A stretch of 64,000 nt of DNA from an uncultured Clostridia bacterium (GTDB lineage: Bacteria > Bacillota > Clostridia > Christensenellales > Aristaeellaceae). This document shows positions 18,359 to 26,848 of the stretch, in pieces. Under the pieces are notes generated by a model, which saw nothing but the letters and a program-made list of their open reading frames with translations, was not told the origin of the DNA and ran no database searches. Positions within the stretch are counted from its first letter, which is position 1; each line of letters opens with the position of its first letter. Position numbers and translations under genes: made by a program. The DNA is taken from positions 1 through 64,000 of the forward strand of contig CAKTUU010000007.1 of the NCBI GenBank assembly GCA_934621505.1, written 5' to 3'.

Positions 18359-19681
18359 ATGCGCACCAGAATCACTCATGTGCTGTTGACGCCAGGCGTC
18401 AGCACGGAAGCACACATTCCCTTTATTCCGGATGCGGATGTACTGATTGACGGCAACCGCATCGTCTATGCCGGAAGGTCAGCGGACGCGCCCGCCTTTG
18501 AGGCGGACGAGGTCATTGACGGCTCCCGCTGTCTTGCCATGCCCGGCCTGTGCAACCTGCATACCCACACGGCTATGACCATGCTGCGTTCCTGCGGAAG
18601 CGACCTGCCGCTGGAGCGTTGGCTGAACGATGCTATTTTTCCCCGGGAAAAGCACCTGAACGACGATGCGGTGCGGGCCGGGACGGATTTGGGCATCATG
18701 GAGATGCTGCGCTTTGGCACCACGTCCTTTAACGATATGTATTTTCATATGGACCGGGTGGCCGAGTCCGTTCGGGATACGGGGATGCGCGCGCTGCTCA
18801 GCTATGGCGTTATCGATTTTGATGAAAGCTGCAAGGATTTGCTGCCGGGCATTGATCTGGTGGAGAAATGGCACCATCAGGCGGACGACCGTATCCGCGT
18901 AGCGCTGGGCCCCCACAGCGAGGCCACCACCACCCGCAAGGTATTGGAAAAAGTGCGGGACGCGGCCATTCAATACGATGTGCCGGTGCATATGCATGTA
19001 AGCGAAACCAAGCTGGATTTTGAAGGCAGCATTCAGCGCCGGGGCATGACGCCGCCCCAATACCTGGATGATATCGGCCTGACGGATACCCATTTGCTGG
19101 CGGCTCACTGCGTATGGATGACGGATAAGGACATGGATCTGTTTGCCCGGCGCAACGTAACGGTTTTGCACAATCCCGTCAGCAACCTGAAGCTGGCCAG
19201 TGGCATTGCGCCAATAGCCACAATGCTGGAAAGAGGCTGCCGCGTTGCGCTGGGAACCGACGGGGTAGCCAGCAATAACAATTTGAACCTGTGGGAGGAA
19301 ATGAAGCTGATGCCCATGCTGCAAAAGGGCATGACGCTGGATCCCACGGTGGTGTCGCCTGCCCAAACCCTGGCCGCGGCAACCTACAACGGCGCGCAGG
19401 CGCTTGGATATTCCCATCTGGGCCTGCTGAAGCCCGGCTATCTGGCGGACCTGATTTTGCTTGACTTGGACACGCCGCAAATGAACCCCTGCAACGATAT
19501 GGAGGGCAACCTGATTTACGCGGCGCAGGGAAGCGACGTGCGGCTGACCATGGTGGACGGCAAGGTGCTGTACCGGGACGGCCGGTTTACCACGCTGGAT
19601 GCGGAACTGGTTAAAGCCCGCGCCCGTAAGGAAGCCGAAAAAATGGCGGAGCGTTATGAAGCCGCTCAGGCGAAGCAATGA
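18359..19681 (+). CDS. mtaD: MtaD-type adenosine-nucleoside deaminase (amidohydrolase)
   Basis: The 440-residue metal-dependent amidohydrolase belongs to the family that deaminates S-adenosylhomocysteine, 5'-methylthioadenosine or 5'-deoxyadenosine. Seen: metal ligands His68 and His70 in GLCNLHTHTAM, HMHVSET, LAAHCVW, HNPVSNLKLASG and LGTDGVASNNNL. The exact substrate cannot be read from the sequence. GGAGG lies 12 bases before the ATG. The 3' end overlaps the next gene by four bases (ATGA), but a shared function with the glycosyltransferases is not evident. Confidence 0.85.
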   Translation: MRTRITHVLLTPGVSTEAHIPFIPDADVLIDGNRIVYAGRSADAPAFEADEVIDGSRCLAMPGLCNLHTHTAMTMLRSCGSDLPLERWLNDAIFPREKHLNDDAVRAGTDLGIMEMLRFGTTSFNDMYFHMDRVAESVRDTGMRALLSYGVIDFDESCKDLLPGIDLVEKWHHQADDRIRVALGPHSEATTTRKVLEKVRDAAIQYDVPVHMHVSETKLDFEGSIQRRGMTPPQYLDDIGLTDTHLLAAHCVWMTDKDMDLFARRNVTVLHNPVSNLKLASGIAPIATMLERGCRVALGTDGVASNNNLNLWEEMKLMPMLQKGMTLDPTVVSPAQTLAAATYNGAQALGYSHLGLLKPGYLADLILLDLDTPQMNPCNDMEGNLIYAAQGSDVRLTMVDGKVLYRDGRFTTLDAELVKARARKEAEKMAERYEAAQAKQ

Positions 19682-20874
19682 AAGTTCTGGTCATTTGCCA
19701 ACATTATTGGCCGGAGAATTTTCGGGTAACGGAAATATGCGAAGCTCTGGTTCAGCGCGGCCATCAGGTGACCGCGCTTGTTGGCTTACCCAATTATCCG
19801 ACCGGCGTAATTCCAAAGGAATACCGCTTTTTTCGTAATCGCAGGCAGGTGCGAAATGGTGTGCAGATTCGCCGCTGCTTTGAAATTGGCCGCCGTCCGG
19901 GAAAAATCGGTCTGGCGATCAACTATGTCAGCTATATGCTGTCTGCCTGTATCAAGGCGCTCTTTCTAAAACGGGATTACGATGTCATTTACGCCTATTC
20001 CACATCGCCCGTCCTGATGAGCCTGCCCGCCAGCTTTTTGCGCTGCTTTACCCGGAAAAAGCTGATGATTTATGTGCTGGATATTTGGCCTGCCTGTCTG
20101 GCGGCCATGAACGTATATGAAGGCTCGGCTTTGTATGCGTTTATGAAGCGGGTCAGCCGCTGGGTATATGCCAGGGCGGATCGGTTGATTTATTCCAGCA
20201 AACGCTTTCAGGATTATTTGCAAAAGGTTCACCAGATTACCGTGCCGGACGATTCCTATATGCCCCAGTTTGCGGACGATATTTTTCAAAAGCCTCTGCC
20301 GCCGAAAGCACGTGGGCAGCGGATTGACCTGGTGTTCGCGGGCAACATTGGCAAGGTGCAGGCGGTGGAAGTGCTGATTCAGGCGGCAAATTTGCTGCGG
20401 GAACAGCCCCTGCGCTGGCACATTGTGGGCGATGGTTCCAATTACGAAGCCTGTATGGCGCTGGCAAAACAGCTGGACCTGGATGAGCGGGTCGTCTTTT
20501 ACGGCCGCCGCCCGCTGGACGAAATGCCAACGTTTTATGCCATGGCGGACGCAATGCTGGTCAGCATGAAGGACGACGTCAGCGTAAACGATACCCTGCC
20601 GGGAAAGGTTCAAAGCTACATGGCCGCCGCCAAGCCGGTTTTGGGCTCCATCGCCGGAGAAACCGCCTATGTGATTGAGCAGGCGCATTGCGGGTTTTGC
20701 GCCCCGCCGGACGATGTCCAAGCCTTTGCTAACGTGGTTTTACGTTTTCTGGCGGAACCGGATTGGCAAACCCTGGGCCAAAGCGGGCGGAATTATTCGG
20801 ATGCTCACTTTACCAAAAAGAAACATATGGACAGGCTGGAGGCCATGCTTCAGCAGCTTGCGGGAGGTAAATAG
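19678..20874 (+). CDS. Family 4 glycosyltransferase, WbuB-like
   Basis: The 398-residue GT-B enzyme begins VLVICQHYWPENFRVTEIC, the pattern of WbuB/WcaI-like transferases that add amino sugars to lipid-linked surface polysaccharide. The C-terminal donor-site region has FAGNIGKVQAVE, YGRRPLDEMP and GSIAGETAYVIE. It is the first of three adjacent GT4-type genes with overlapping or nearly touching ends, probably one surface-glycan unit. The sugar and acceptor are unknown. Confidence 0.85.
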   Translation: MKVLVICQHYWPENFRVTEICEALVQRGHQVTALVGLPNYPTGVIPKEYRFFRNRRQVRNGVQIRRCFEIGRRPGKIGLAINYVSYMLSACIKALFLKRDYDVIYAYSTSPVLMSLPASFLRCFTRKKLMIYVLDIWPACLAAMNVYEGSALYAFMKRVSRWVYARADRLIYSSKRFQDYLQKVHQITVPDDSYMPQFADDIFQKPLPPKARGQRIDLVFAGNIGKVQAVEVLIQAANLLREQPLRWHIVGDGSNYEACMALAKQLDLDERVVFYGRRPLDEMPTFYAMADAMLVSMKDDVSVNDTLPGKVQSYMAAAKPVLGSIAGETAYVIEQAHCGFCAPPDDVQAFANVVLRFLAEPDWQTLGQSGRNYSDAHFTKKKHMDRLEAMLQQLAGGK

Positions 20875-20876
20875 CC

Positions 20877-22070
20877 ATGCGCGTTTTCCAGCTGAATACC
20901 TTTTGCGGGGTCAAAAGCACCGGCCGTATCGCCTACGAAATTGCCCGGCTGGTGAAAGCCGATGGGGGAGAATGCCGCATTGGGTACGGCGTGCCGGGTA
21001 TCTTGCCTGAATCGGAGCCCTTCGCTTACCGCATCGGCACGCCCATGGAGCGAAAGCTGCATGGAGCCGCCCGTAAGCTGCTGGATGCCGAGGGCTATGG
21101 AAGCCGCTATGGCACCCGAAAGCTGATTCAGGAAATGGAGCGGTTTCAGCCGGATTTGGTACACATGCACAATCTGCACGGCTGCTATCTGAATCTGGAT
21201 TTGCTGTTTGGCTATCTCAAAAAAATTGACAAGCCTGTGGTTTGGACCCTGCATGACTGCTGGCCCTTTACCGGACATTGCGCCTACTTTGACGCAGTAG
21301 GCTGTCAGCGCTGGCAAACCGGCTGCTACAGCTGCCCGCAAAAGGCCGCTTATCCCGTCTGTATGGGCATAAGCGGTGCAAAACGTAACTTTGCGCATAA
21401 AAAAAAGCTGTTTACCAGCCTGAAGCACCTGCTGTTTGTTGCGCCCTGTCAGTGGATGACCCACCCGTTGTCCCGTTCCTTTTTAGCAAACTATCCGGTT
21501 CGGGTGATTCCAAACGGCATTGATTTGGCTGCCTTTCATCCAACGCCCAGCGATGTGACAGCGGCTTATCAGGGGCAAAAAATCGTATTGGCCGTTGCGG
21601 CGGAATGGGACGAGCGCAAAGGGCTTCGCTTTTTGATTCAGGCGGCGAAAAAGCTGGGAGCGGAGTATCGCTTTGTGGTGATTGGGCTGGATGAAAACCA
21701 GATGGCCGCATTGCCAATGGAAATGACCGGTCTGACCCATACCGCCAACGTGAAAGAACTGGCCGCCTGGTATACGGCCGCGGATTGCCTGGTCAATCCC
21801 ACTTTGGAGGACAACATGCCCATGGTCAATCTGGAAGCGCTGGCTTGCGGCACACCTGTAGCTGTGTTTGCTACCGGCGGCTGCCCGGAAGCGGTGGATG
21901 AATCCTGCGGACGCGTGGTGCCCAAAGGGGATGTGGACGGGCTGTGCCGGGCTATTGTTCAGCTTTGCCAGCAGGATCATACGTCCGCCTGTTTAAAGCG
22001 CGCCCAGTCCTTTGACTGCAAACGCACGTTTCAAAGCTATCTGGATTTGTATAAGGAGCTTTGCTCATGA
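20877..22070 (+). CDS. Family 4 glycosyltransferase, WcaC-like
   Basis: The 397-residue GT-B enzyme has WTLHDCWPFTGHCAYF, a Cys-rich segment (GCQRW...GCYSCP), VIPNGIDLAAF and the C-terminal NPTLEDNMPMVNLEALACGTP donor-binding motif. The first three features resemble WcaC-type colanic-acid transferases. The Cys-rich segment may bind a metal; this is inference. It starts two bases after the upstream gene and overlaps the next one. Confidence 0.85.
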   Translation: MRVFQLNTFCGVKSTGRIAYEIARLVKADGGECRIGYGVPGILPESEPFAYRIGTPMERKLHGAARKLLDAEGYGSRYGTRKLIQEMERFQPDLVHMHNLHGCYLNLDLLFGYLKKIDKPVVWTLHDCWPFTGHCAYFDAVGCQRWQTGCYSCPQKAAYPVCMGISGAKRNFAHKKKLFTSLKHLLFVAPCQWMTHPLSRSFLANYPVRVIPNGIDLAAFHPTPSDVTAAYQGQKIVLAVAAEWDERKGLRFLIQAAKKLGAEYRFVVIGLDENQMAALPMEMTGLTHTANVKELAAWYTAADCLVNPTLEDNMPMVNLEALACGTPVAVFATGGCPEAVDESCGRVVPKGDVDGLCRAIVQLCQQDHTSACLKRAQSFDCKRTFQSYLDLYKELCS

Positions 22071-23281
22071 ACGTACTACTGTTGACCCTGCTGTATCCCA
22101 AGGACCAAATGATGGAAGCGCAAGAAAACGCCAAAGACAAAATTCAAAACCAGATCAACAGCTATCAGCATGCCTATATGAAAGGGATTCGCCAAAACCT
22201 GCTTCCGCAGGAAAGCCTGACCATAGCGAACGCGCTGCCGGTAGGCGTTTACCCCCTGCAATATCGCAAGGCGTGGCTGGCCAGCGGCTGGCATGACCAG
22301 CGCTCCGTCTGGAATTTTTCCTGCCTGAATGTGCCCCCATTCAAGCAAAGCATGCGCAAAAGGCAGGCCCGGCGTTTTGTAGAGGAATGGGCCCAAAAAA
22401 GTCCCCAAAACCGGACGGTGCTGATTTATACCCTGTATTTGCCCTATTTGCAGGCTGTAGCGGCAGCCAAAAAGCGTTATCCCGATTTAAAAGCCGTTGT
22501 GATTGTAACCGATCTTCCCAACGAACTGGGCCTTTCCTCCGGCAGAACCGGTCTGATGAAGCGGATAGAATACCGGCGTGGAAAGCAAAGTCTGGATTTA
22601 TGCCAGAGAATGGACGGCTTTGTGCTGCTGACACAGCTCATGGCGGAAGCGCTGCATATAAGCGACAAGCCCTTCATGGTGATGGAGGGTTTAATCCAGC
22701 AGGAGAATTTGCCCGCTGTGCAGGAGGAAAAAGCCAGCGTGCTGTATACAGGCACTCTGGAGCGGGAATTGGGCATTGACCATTTGCTGGAAGCCTTTGC
22801 CCACATGCCCCGGTATGAGCTTTGGATTTGCGGTCAGGGCGGAGCGGAAGCCGATGTGAAGGAAGCCGCCAGGCGATGCCAGAATATTCGATATTTTGGC
22901 TTCGTGCCACGGCAGGAAGCGTTGCAATTGCAGGCGCAGGCAGCTTGCCTGATCAACCCGCGCCAGCCGTCCGGGGCGTTTACCCGGTATTCCTTTCCAA
23001 GCAAAACACTGGAATATATGCGCAGCGGCAAACCGGTGCTATGCTATAAACTGGAGGGGATTCCAGACGAGTACGATCCCTATTTGTGCTACATCACCGA
23101 AGATGGGGGAATACAGCGTGCGGTGGAAAAAGTGATGGCACTGCCCAGACCAGAGCGGGAACGTATCGGACAGGAAGCCCGTCATTTTGTGCTGACAAAG
23201 AAAAACCCGGCGGTGCAATGCCGCCGGATGTGCGATTTTTTGCGAAATGTATCAGGGCAGCCGATAGACCCGGGCGTTTAA
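22067..23281 (+). CDS. Glycosyltransferase of GT4 type
   Basis: The product has 404 residues. N-terminal residues resemble a GT-B acceptor domain, and the C-terminal half has VLYTGTLERELGIDHLLEAF, the YFGFVPRQEAL pattern and FPSKTLEYMRSGKPVLCY, typical of GT1/GT4 donor domains. The ATG at 22067 overlaps the previous stop and follows AAGGAG; the TTG at 22061 is too close. The end overlaps a small convergent gene by 30 bases, with no terminator visible between them. Confidence 0.85.
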   Translation: MNVLLLTLLYPKDQMMEAQENAKDKIQNQINSYQHAYMKGIRQNLLPQESLTIANALPVGVYPLQYRKAWLASGWHDQRSVWNFSCLNVPPFKQSMRKRQARRFVEEWAQKSPQNRTVLIYTLYLPYLQAVAAAKKRYPDLKAVVIVTDLPNELGLSSGRTGLMKRIEYRRGKQSLDLCQRMDGFVLLTQLMAEALHISDKPFMVMEGLIQQENLPAVQEEKASVLYTGTLERELGIDHLLEAFAHMPRYELWICGQGGAEADVKEAARRCQNIRYFGFVPRQEALQLQAQAACLINPRQPSGAFTRYSFPSKTLEYMRSGKPVLCYKLEGIPDEYDPYLCYITEDGGIQRAVEKVMALPRPERERIGQEARHFVLTKKNPAVQCRRMCDFLRNVSGQPIDPGV

Positions 23282-23533
23282 TTCCGCCTGTTTCATGCGG
23301 GCGATAACCGCGTCATACTGGCTGTGACGCACTTTTTGAAATTGACGGATTTCCGGCGGGGGAGTTGGTAACGGAGGCGTGACCGGCTCCTCTTTTTCTT
23401 TGCTTTCTTTTTGCATAACAGGCGGCGGCGCTTCGTCATTTACCGCAATGTAGGGCAAACGAACGGATTGATATTCCAGCCATTTCAGTTGCTTTTCAGC
23501 CCCGGTTAACGCTGCAAAAGGCGATTGCTTCAT
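23252..23533 (-). CDS. Small proline-rich protein downstream of lexA, unknown
   Basis: I do not recognise this 93-residue protein. It has a Gln/Leu-rich start (MKQSPFAALTGAEKQLKWLE), a charged and Pro-rich middle (PPPEIRQ, TPPLPTPPP) and a basic C terminus. There is no signal peptide or membrane segment. A strong AAGGAGGAAGGG precedes the ATG, the main reason to call it real. It lies 64 bases after lexA on the same strand and could share its transcript, so SOS regulation is possible. Its 3' end overlaps the convergent glycosyltransferase gene. Confidence 0.6.
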   Translation of the reverse strand: MKQSPFAALTGAEKQLKWLEYQSVRLPYIAVNDEAPPPVMQKESKEKEEPVTPPLPTPPPEIRQFQKVRHSQYDAVIARMKQAELNARVYRLP

Positions 23534-23597
23534 CACGAATCCCTTCCTCCTTTTTAAGGCTTTGGTTTCAAAATATGAAACAGAAAGGGAAAGCGTG

Positions 23598-24206
23598 TTA
23601 AAAAATACGATACAAAGAAACCACCTTGCCAAGGATGGTTACTTCCGGTACAATAATGGGCCGCATGGTGGGATTTTCCGGTTGCAGACGGAACCCTCCG
23701 TTTTCCTTGTAAAACCGCTTAACAGTAGCTTCGTCGTCAATCATCGCAATCACGATTTCACCATTGTTAGCCACGTTTTGCTTGCGCACCACCACATAGT
23801 CCCCGTCCATAATACCGGCCTCAATCATGCTTTCGCCGCTGACGGATAGGATGTAGTGTTCGCCGTCGCCCAGCATGACCTGCGGCAGGGCGATGTAATC
23901 CTCAATATTTTGGGTGGCGGTAATGGGAATGCCCGCCGTTACCTTACCCACCACAGGCACCTGAACCATATCGGTGCGGTACATCTGATGGTCGGATGGT
24001 ACGGAAATGGCGCGAGGCTTCATGGAATCCCTGTAAAGCAGGCCCTTTTTCTCCAGCCGAATCAAATGACCATGTACAGTGGACGTGCTTTTAAGTCCGG
24101 TTGCCTCGCAAATTTCCCGAACCGATGGGGGATAGCCTTTTTGCAGGGTTGATTTTTCAATGTACGCAAGAATTTTTGCCTGCGTGTCACCGCGGGGATT
24201 GCTCAT
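23598..24206 (-). CDS. lexA: SOS repressor LexA
   Basis: The 202-residue repressor has an N-terminal winged helix (GYPPSVREICEATGLKSTST, recognition helix near 37-50) and an S24-type self-cleavage domain: cleavage site Ala91-Gly92, Ser126 in SGESM and Lys163. The ATG at 24206 is preceded by AAGGAG; the GTG three codons earlier overlaps that site. A promoter and a LexA-box-like sequence lie upstream, consistent with autoregulation. Confidence 0.97.
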   Translation of the reverse strand: MSNPRGDTQAKILAYIEKSTLQKGYPPSVREICEATGLKSTSTVHGHLIRLEKKGLLYRDSMKPRAISVPSDHQMYRTDMVQVPVVGKVTAGIPITATQNIEDYIALPQVMLGDGEHYILSVSGESMIEAGIMDGDYVVVRKQNVANNGEIVIAMIDDEATVKRFYKENGGFRLQPENPTMRPIIVPEVTILGKVVSLYRIF

Positions 24207-24244
24207 CCGCTTCACTCCTTGCGTTTATTTCAATTCACACTGTA

Positions 24245-24274
24245 AGCATACCACAACTGACGCCTTTATTGCAA
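24245..24274 (-). promoter_or_regulatory. lexA promoter
   Basis: On the minus strand TTGCAA (24274-24269) and TATGCT (24250-24245) are 18 bases apart, and TGG directly precedes the -10. It lies about 40 bases upstream of the lexA start. Confidence 0.65.
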
Positions 24275-24282
24275 TAGCTTTG

Positions 24283-24296
24283 CGAACGAATGTTTC
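24283..24296. promoter_or_regulatory. LexA box-like operator
   Basis: CGAACGAATGTTTC compares with the Gram-positive SOS consensus CGAACRNRYGTTCG: one half is perfect and the other keeps GTT. It lies nine bases upstream of the lexA -35 and touches the stop codon of the recombinase gene. Confidence 0.5.
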
Positions 24297-25372
24297 TATT
24301 TTTCATTCGTAGGCAAATGGGTGTTTTGGGCGGCTTCTCTGCGGCGCTGGTCGCTCATGGCGGCGTAATGCTTGCGCGTTGTATTCACGTCCGAATGCCC
24401 AAGGGCTTCGGCTACCAGGTAAATATCCTCTGTTTCGTGATACAGCCGGGTAGCGTATGTGCTGCGCAGCTTATGGGGACTCATGCGTTTTTTCAGGGGA
24501 ACCGCCAGGGCGCAATATTTTTTGACCATTTTTTGTACGGCGCGTTGGGTGATGCGTTTGCGCTGCAAAGAAAGGAACAGGGCGTTTTGATCCTCCGGCG
24601 TTGCCGGTTCCATGGTTTTGCGCTCCTTCAGATAATCTGCCAGCGCGTCGGCCACTTCCTGAGGATAATAGAGAATGACCTGGTTGCCGCCCTTGCGGGT
24701 AACCAATACGCCGTTGGTTTGAAAATCCAAATCGTCGATATTGATGCCCACACATTCGCTGACGCGGATGCCCGTGCCCAGAAACAGCATCAAAATGGCG
24801 TAATCCCTTTTGCGGGTATGCTTGTGATAAGCCTGTTGGGTTTTGGTTAATTCGGAGCCGTCCTCCGCAAGGGCCAGCAAGCGTTCCACTTCGGAACCAA
24901 TCAGGTATAGAATGGGCTTTTCATGCAGCTTGGGCAGGGACACCAGCGCCGCCACGTTGCCGCTGATTCGTTCGGATTTAAACAAAAAATCAAAATAGGA
25001 CCGAAGGGACGACAGCTTGCGCATAACGCCGCATTCGTGATTGCGCAGCACCCGTTGATCGTCTGGAGCTTCATTTTTATAATACAGGGTCAGATAATCG
25101 GCATAGCCGTTTAAATCCCGTGCGGTAACATGGCCCAAATCCTCATCCGCCCAATCAGCGGGCTTTTTGAGAGCAAAATAGGGCAGTTCCTTGCAGGCAT
25201 AGTCGCAAAACGTCTGTAAATCGATGGTGTATGCCATGCGTGTCAGCGGGCTGGTGGTCATGGTGATGCTGTTGATAAAATCCGTACACGATGCGGGTAA
25301 ACCACGCAGCATATGACGCACTTTTTCCGTTCTTTCGGCGTTCAGCCGTTCCTGATAGGTGATGTCCGCCAT
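24296..25372 (-). CDS. xerS: XerS-like tyrosine recombinase
   Basis: The 358-residue tyrosine recombinase has an N-terminal SAM-like core-binding domain (about 10-145) and a catalytic domain (about 155-345) with Arg203 (GTGIRVSE), Lys227 (TRKGGN), His300 and Arg303 (SPHKLRSTYA), His326 and nucleophile Tyr336. Its length and the LTKTQQAYHKHTRKRDYAI...ECVGINI pattern resemble XerS, the single chromosome-dimer resolvase of streptococci, more than the shorter XerC/XerD. No phage genes surround it. GGGAGG precedes the ATG. Its leader contains a long inverted repeat. The symbol reflects family likeness only. Confidence 0.8.
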   Translation of the reverse strand: MADITYQERLNAERTEKVRHMLRGLPASCTDFINSITMTTSPLTRMAYTIDLQTFCDYACKELPYFALKKPADWADEDLGHVTARDLNGYADYLTLYYKNEAPDDQRVLRNHECGVMRKLSSLRSYFDFLFKSERISGNVAALVSLPKLHEKPILYLIGSEVERLLALAEDGSELTKTQQAYHKHTRKRDYAILMLFLGTGIRVSECVGINIDDLDFQTNGVLVTRKGGNQVILYYPQEVADALADYLKERKTMEPATPEDQNALFLSLQRKRITQRAVQKMVKKYCALAVPLKKRMSPHKLRSTYATRLYHETEDIYLVAEALGHSDVNTTRKHYAAMSDQRRREAAQNTHLPTNEK

Positions 25373-25400
25373 AAAGGTCCTCCCGGTTGTTTTTTGATAT

Positions 25401-25434
25401 AACTATTCGTAAAAGTATTCTTTAGCGAATAGTT
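25401..25434. repeat. Inverted repeat in the recombinase leader, candidate dif-type site
   Basis: Nine-base perfect arms AACTATTCG (25401-25409) and CGAATAGTT (25426-25434) flank a 16-base A/T-rich centre whose edges also pair (TAAA and TTTA). It begins at about +1 of the recombinase promoter, 29 bases before the gene. In streptococci the XerS target difSL lies directly upstream of xerS. An operator for autoregulation is the alternative. Confidence 0.5.
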
Positions 25435-25441
25435 TAGAAAT

Positions 25442-25470
25442 AGGATATACCTCTCTCCCCTTTTTGTCAA
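25442..25470 (-). promoter_or_regulatory. Promoter of the recombinase gene
   Basis: On the minus strand a consensus TTGACA (25470-25465) and TATCCT (25447-25442) are 17 bases apart. The predicted start of transcription falls at the edge of the inverted repeat. Confidence 0.65.
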
Positions 25471-25474
25471 GCGC

Positions 25475-25509
25475 CAAAAAACCGACGCACATTCCCAGCG
25501 CGCCGGTTT
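25475..25509 (-). terminator. Terminator of rnhA
   Basis: On the minus strand AACCGGCGC pairs with GCGTCGGTT (one G-T pair), followed by a T-run (A-run 25475-25482 on plus). It separates rnhA from the recombinase promoter. Confidence 0.75.
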
Positions 25510-25527
25510 GAAAAATCTGAATGAATG

Positions 25528-26037
25528 TCATTTAACGGCAGGCTTCTCCGGCTTGGCAGCTTCTTCTTCCTTTTCCCCATTCATACGGCGGTATTCCTTG
25601 ATGGCGGACGTTGCCAGTTCGTCGCAGCGATTGTTCCATGGATTATCCGCGTGCCCCTTTACTTTATGAAAGGTGACCTCGTGCTTTTTGATGCGGATGA
25701 TTTGAAGCAGCAGTTTCCACAAATCGCTGTTTTCTACCGGCTGTTTTTTGCTGTTCAGCCAGCCGTTTTTTTGCCAGTTATCGATCCAATGGTCGTTAAA
25801 GGCGTTAACCGTATAAGCGGAATCGGAATATACCTCCACCTTGCAGGGTTCCTTTAACGCGCCCAGGCCGCTGATTACCGCAAAAATTTCCATACGGTTA
25901 TTGGTGGTGCTTGGCATATGGCCGGACATTTCCTTGCTTTTTCCATTAAAGCTGAGAATGCACCCCCATCCGCCCGGCCCGGGATTGCCGGAGCATGCGC
26001 CGTCGGTATACAGCTGCACCGTCTTTTTATCCGCCAT
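25528..26037 (-). CDS. rnhA: Ribonuclease HI
   Basis: The 169-residue type 1 RNase H carries the catalytic acids Asp12 (YTDGACSGNPGPGGW), Glu50 (NNRMEI), Asp72 (YSDSAY) and Asp139 (NNRCDE). The C-terminal tail of about 25 residues is Lys/Glu-rich. AAAGGAGGT is better spaced for the ATG at 26037 than for the preceding TTG. It follows proC by 15 bases on the same strand. Confidence 0.96.
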   Translation of the reverse strand: MADKKTVQLYTDGACSGNPGPGGWGCILSFNGKSKEMSGHMPSTTNNRMEIFAVISGLGALKEPCKVEVYSDSAYTVNAFNDHWIDNWQKNGWLNSKKQPVENSDLWKLLLQIIRIKKHEVTFHKVKGHADNPWNNRCDELATSAIKEYRRMNGEKEEEAAKPEKPAVK

Positions 26038-26052
26038 CAAAGGGACCTCCTT

Positions 26053-26847
26053 TTACTTAGCCATTGCCTGACTTTTGTCTGCGCAGGCAGCCATGGCTTC
26101 CATCACCGCACTGCGGAAACCGGCCTTTTCCAGCGCCTGCACCGCCTCGATGGTGGTACCCGCCGGGGAACAAACCTGGTCCTTCAGCACTGCCGGGTGC
26201 TGATGGGTATCCAGCACCATCTTCGCGGAGCCGAACACGGCCTGCGCCGCCGCCTCAATGGCCATTGGACGGGGCATGCCCAGACGCACAGCCGCGTCGG
26301 CCATGGCCTCAATAAACATAAACACATACGCCGGGCTGCTGCCGGTAACGGCGGTAACAGCGTCAAACAGCCGCTCCGGCAACACCTCTACCTTTCCCAG
26401 TGTGCCAAACAGACGCTTTGCCCATTCCAAATCCGCTGGTTCCAAAGTGGTTTCAGCGCACAGCGCCGCATAGCCAGCACCCACCAAGGCGGGCGTATTG
26501 GGCATAACCCGCAAAAGCTGACAACCGGGGCCAAAGCTGGCGTGCAGCTTTTCCACCGTCCAGCCAGCCGCGATGGAGATGATCTTTTTGCCCTGGCATT
26601 TTTCACGAATTTCCTGAATCACGCCTTGCAGATACACCGGCTTCACCGCCAGCAAAATCCAGTCGCAGGCCCTGACCAGCGTCTGATTATCTTTCGCTGC
26701 GCTAACGCCAAAGGATTTCGATGCCTGGATAACCAATTCCTTGTTCAGATCGGAAATCATGATTTCGTCCGGTTTTAAGAAGCCGCTGTTGATGGCTCCT
26801 TTTAAAATGGCTCCGCCCATATTTCCTGCGCCAATAAAACCAAGCAT
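26053..26847 (-). CDS. proC: Pyrroline-5-carboxylate reductase
   Basis: The 264-residue NAD(P)H enzyme performs the last step of proline synthesis. Seen: N-terminal GFIGAGNMGGAI, RVMPNTPALVGAG and the C-terminal signature around DQVCSPAGTTIEAVQALEKAGFRSAVMEA. It starts one base after the rnfB stop, so it is probably expressed with the Rnf operon. The partner proA lies separately at 47 kb; proB is not in the window. Confidence 0.96.
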   Translation of the reverse strand: MLGFIGAGNMGGAILKGAINSGFLKPDEIMISDLNKELVIQASKSFGVSAAKDNQTLVRACDWILLAVKPVYLQGVIQEIREKCQGKKIISIAAGWTVEKLHASFGPGCQLLRVMPNTPALVGAGYAALCAETTLEPADLEWAKRLFGTLGKVEVLPERLFDAVTAVTGSSPAYVFMFIEAMADAAVRLGMPRPMAIEAAAQAVFGSAKMVLDTHQHPAVLKDQVCSPAGTTIEAVQALEKAGFRSAVMEAMAACADKSQAMAK

Positions 26848-26848
26848 G

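Noticed and set aside
24296..25372. Integrase of a prophage or integrative element
   Set aside because: No excisionase, phage or conjugation genes or direct-repeat att sites are seen, and the protein resembles XerS.
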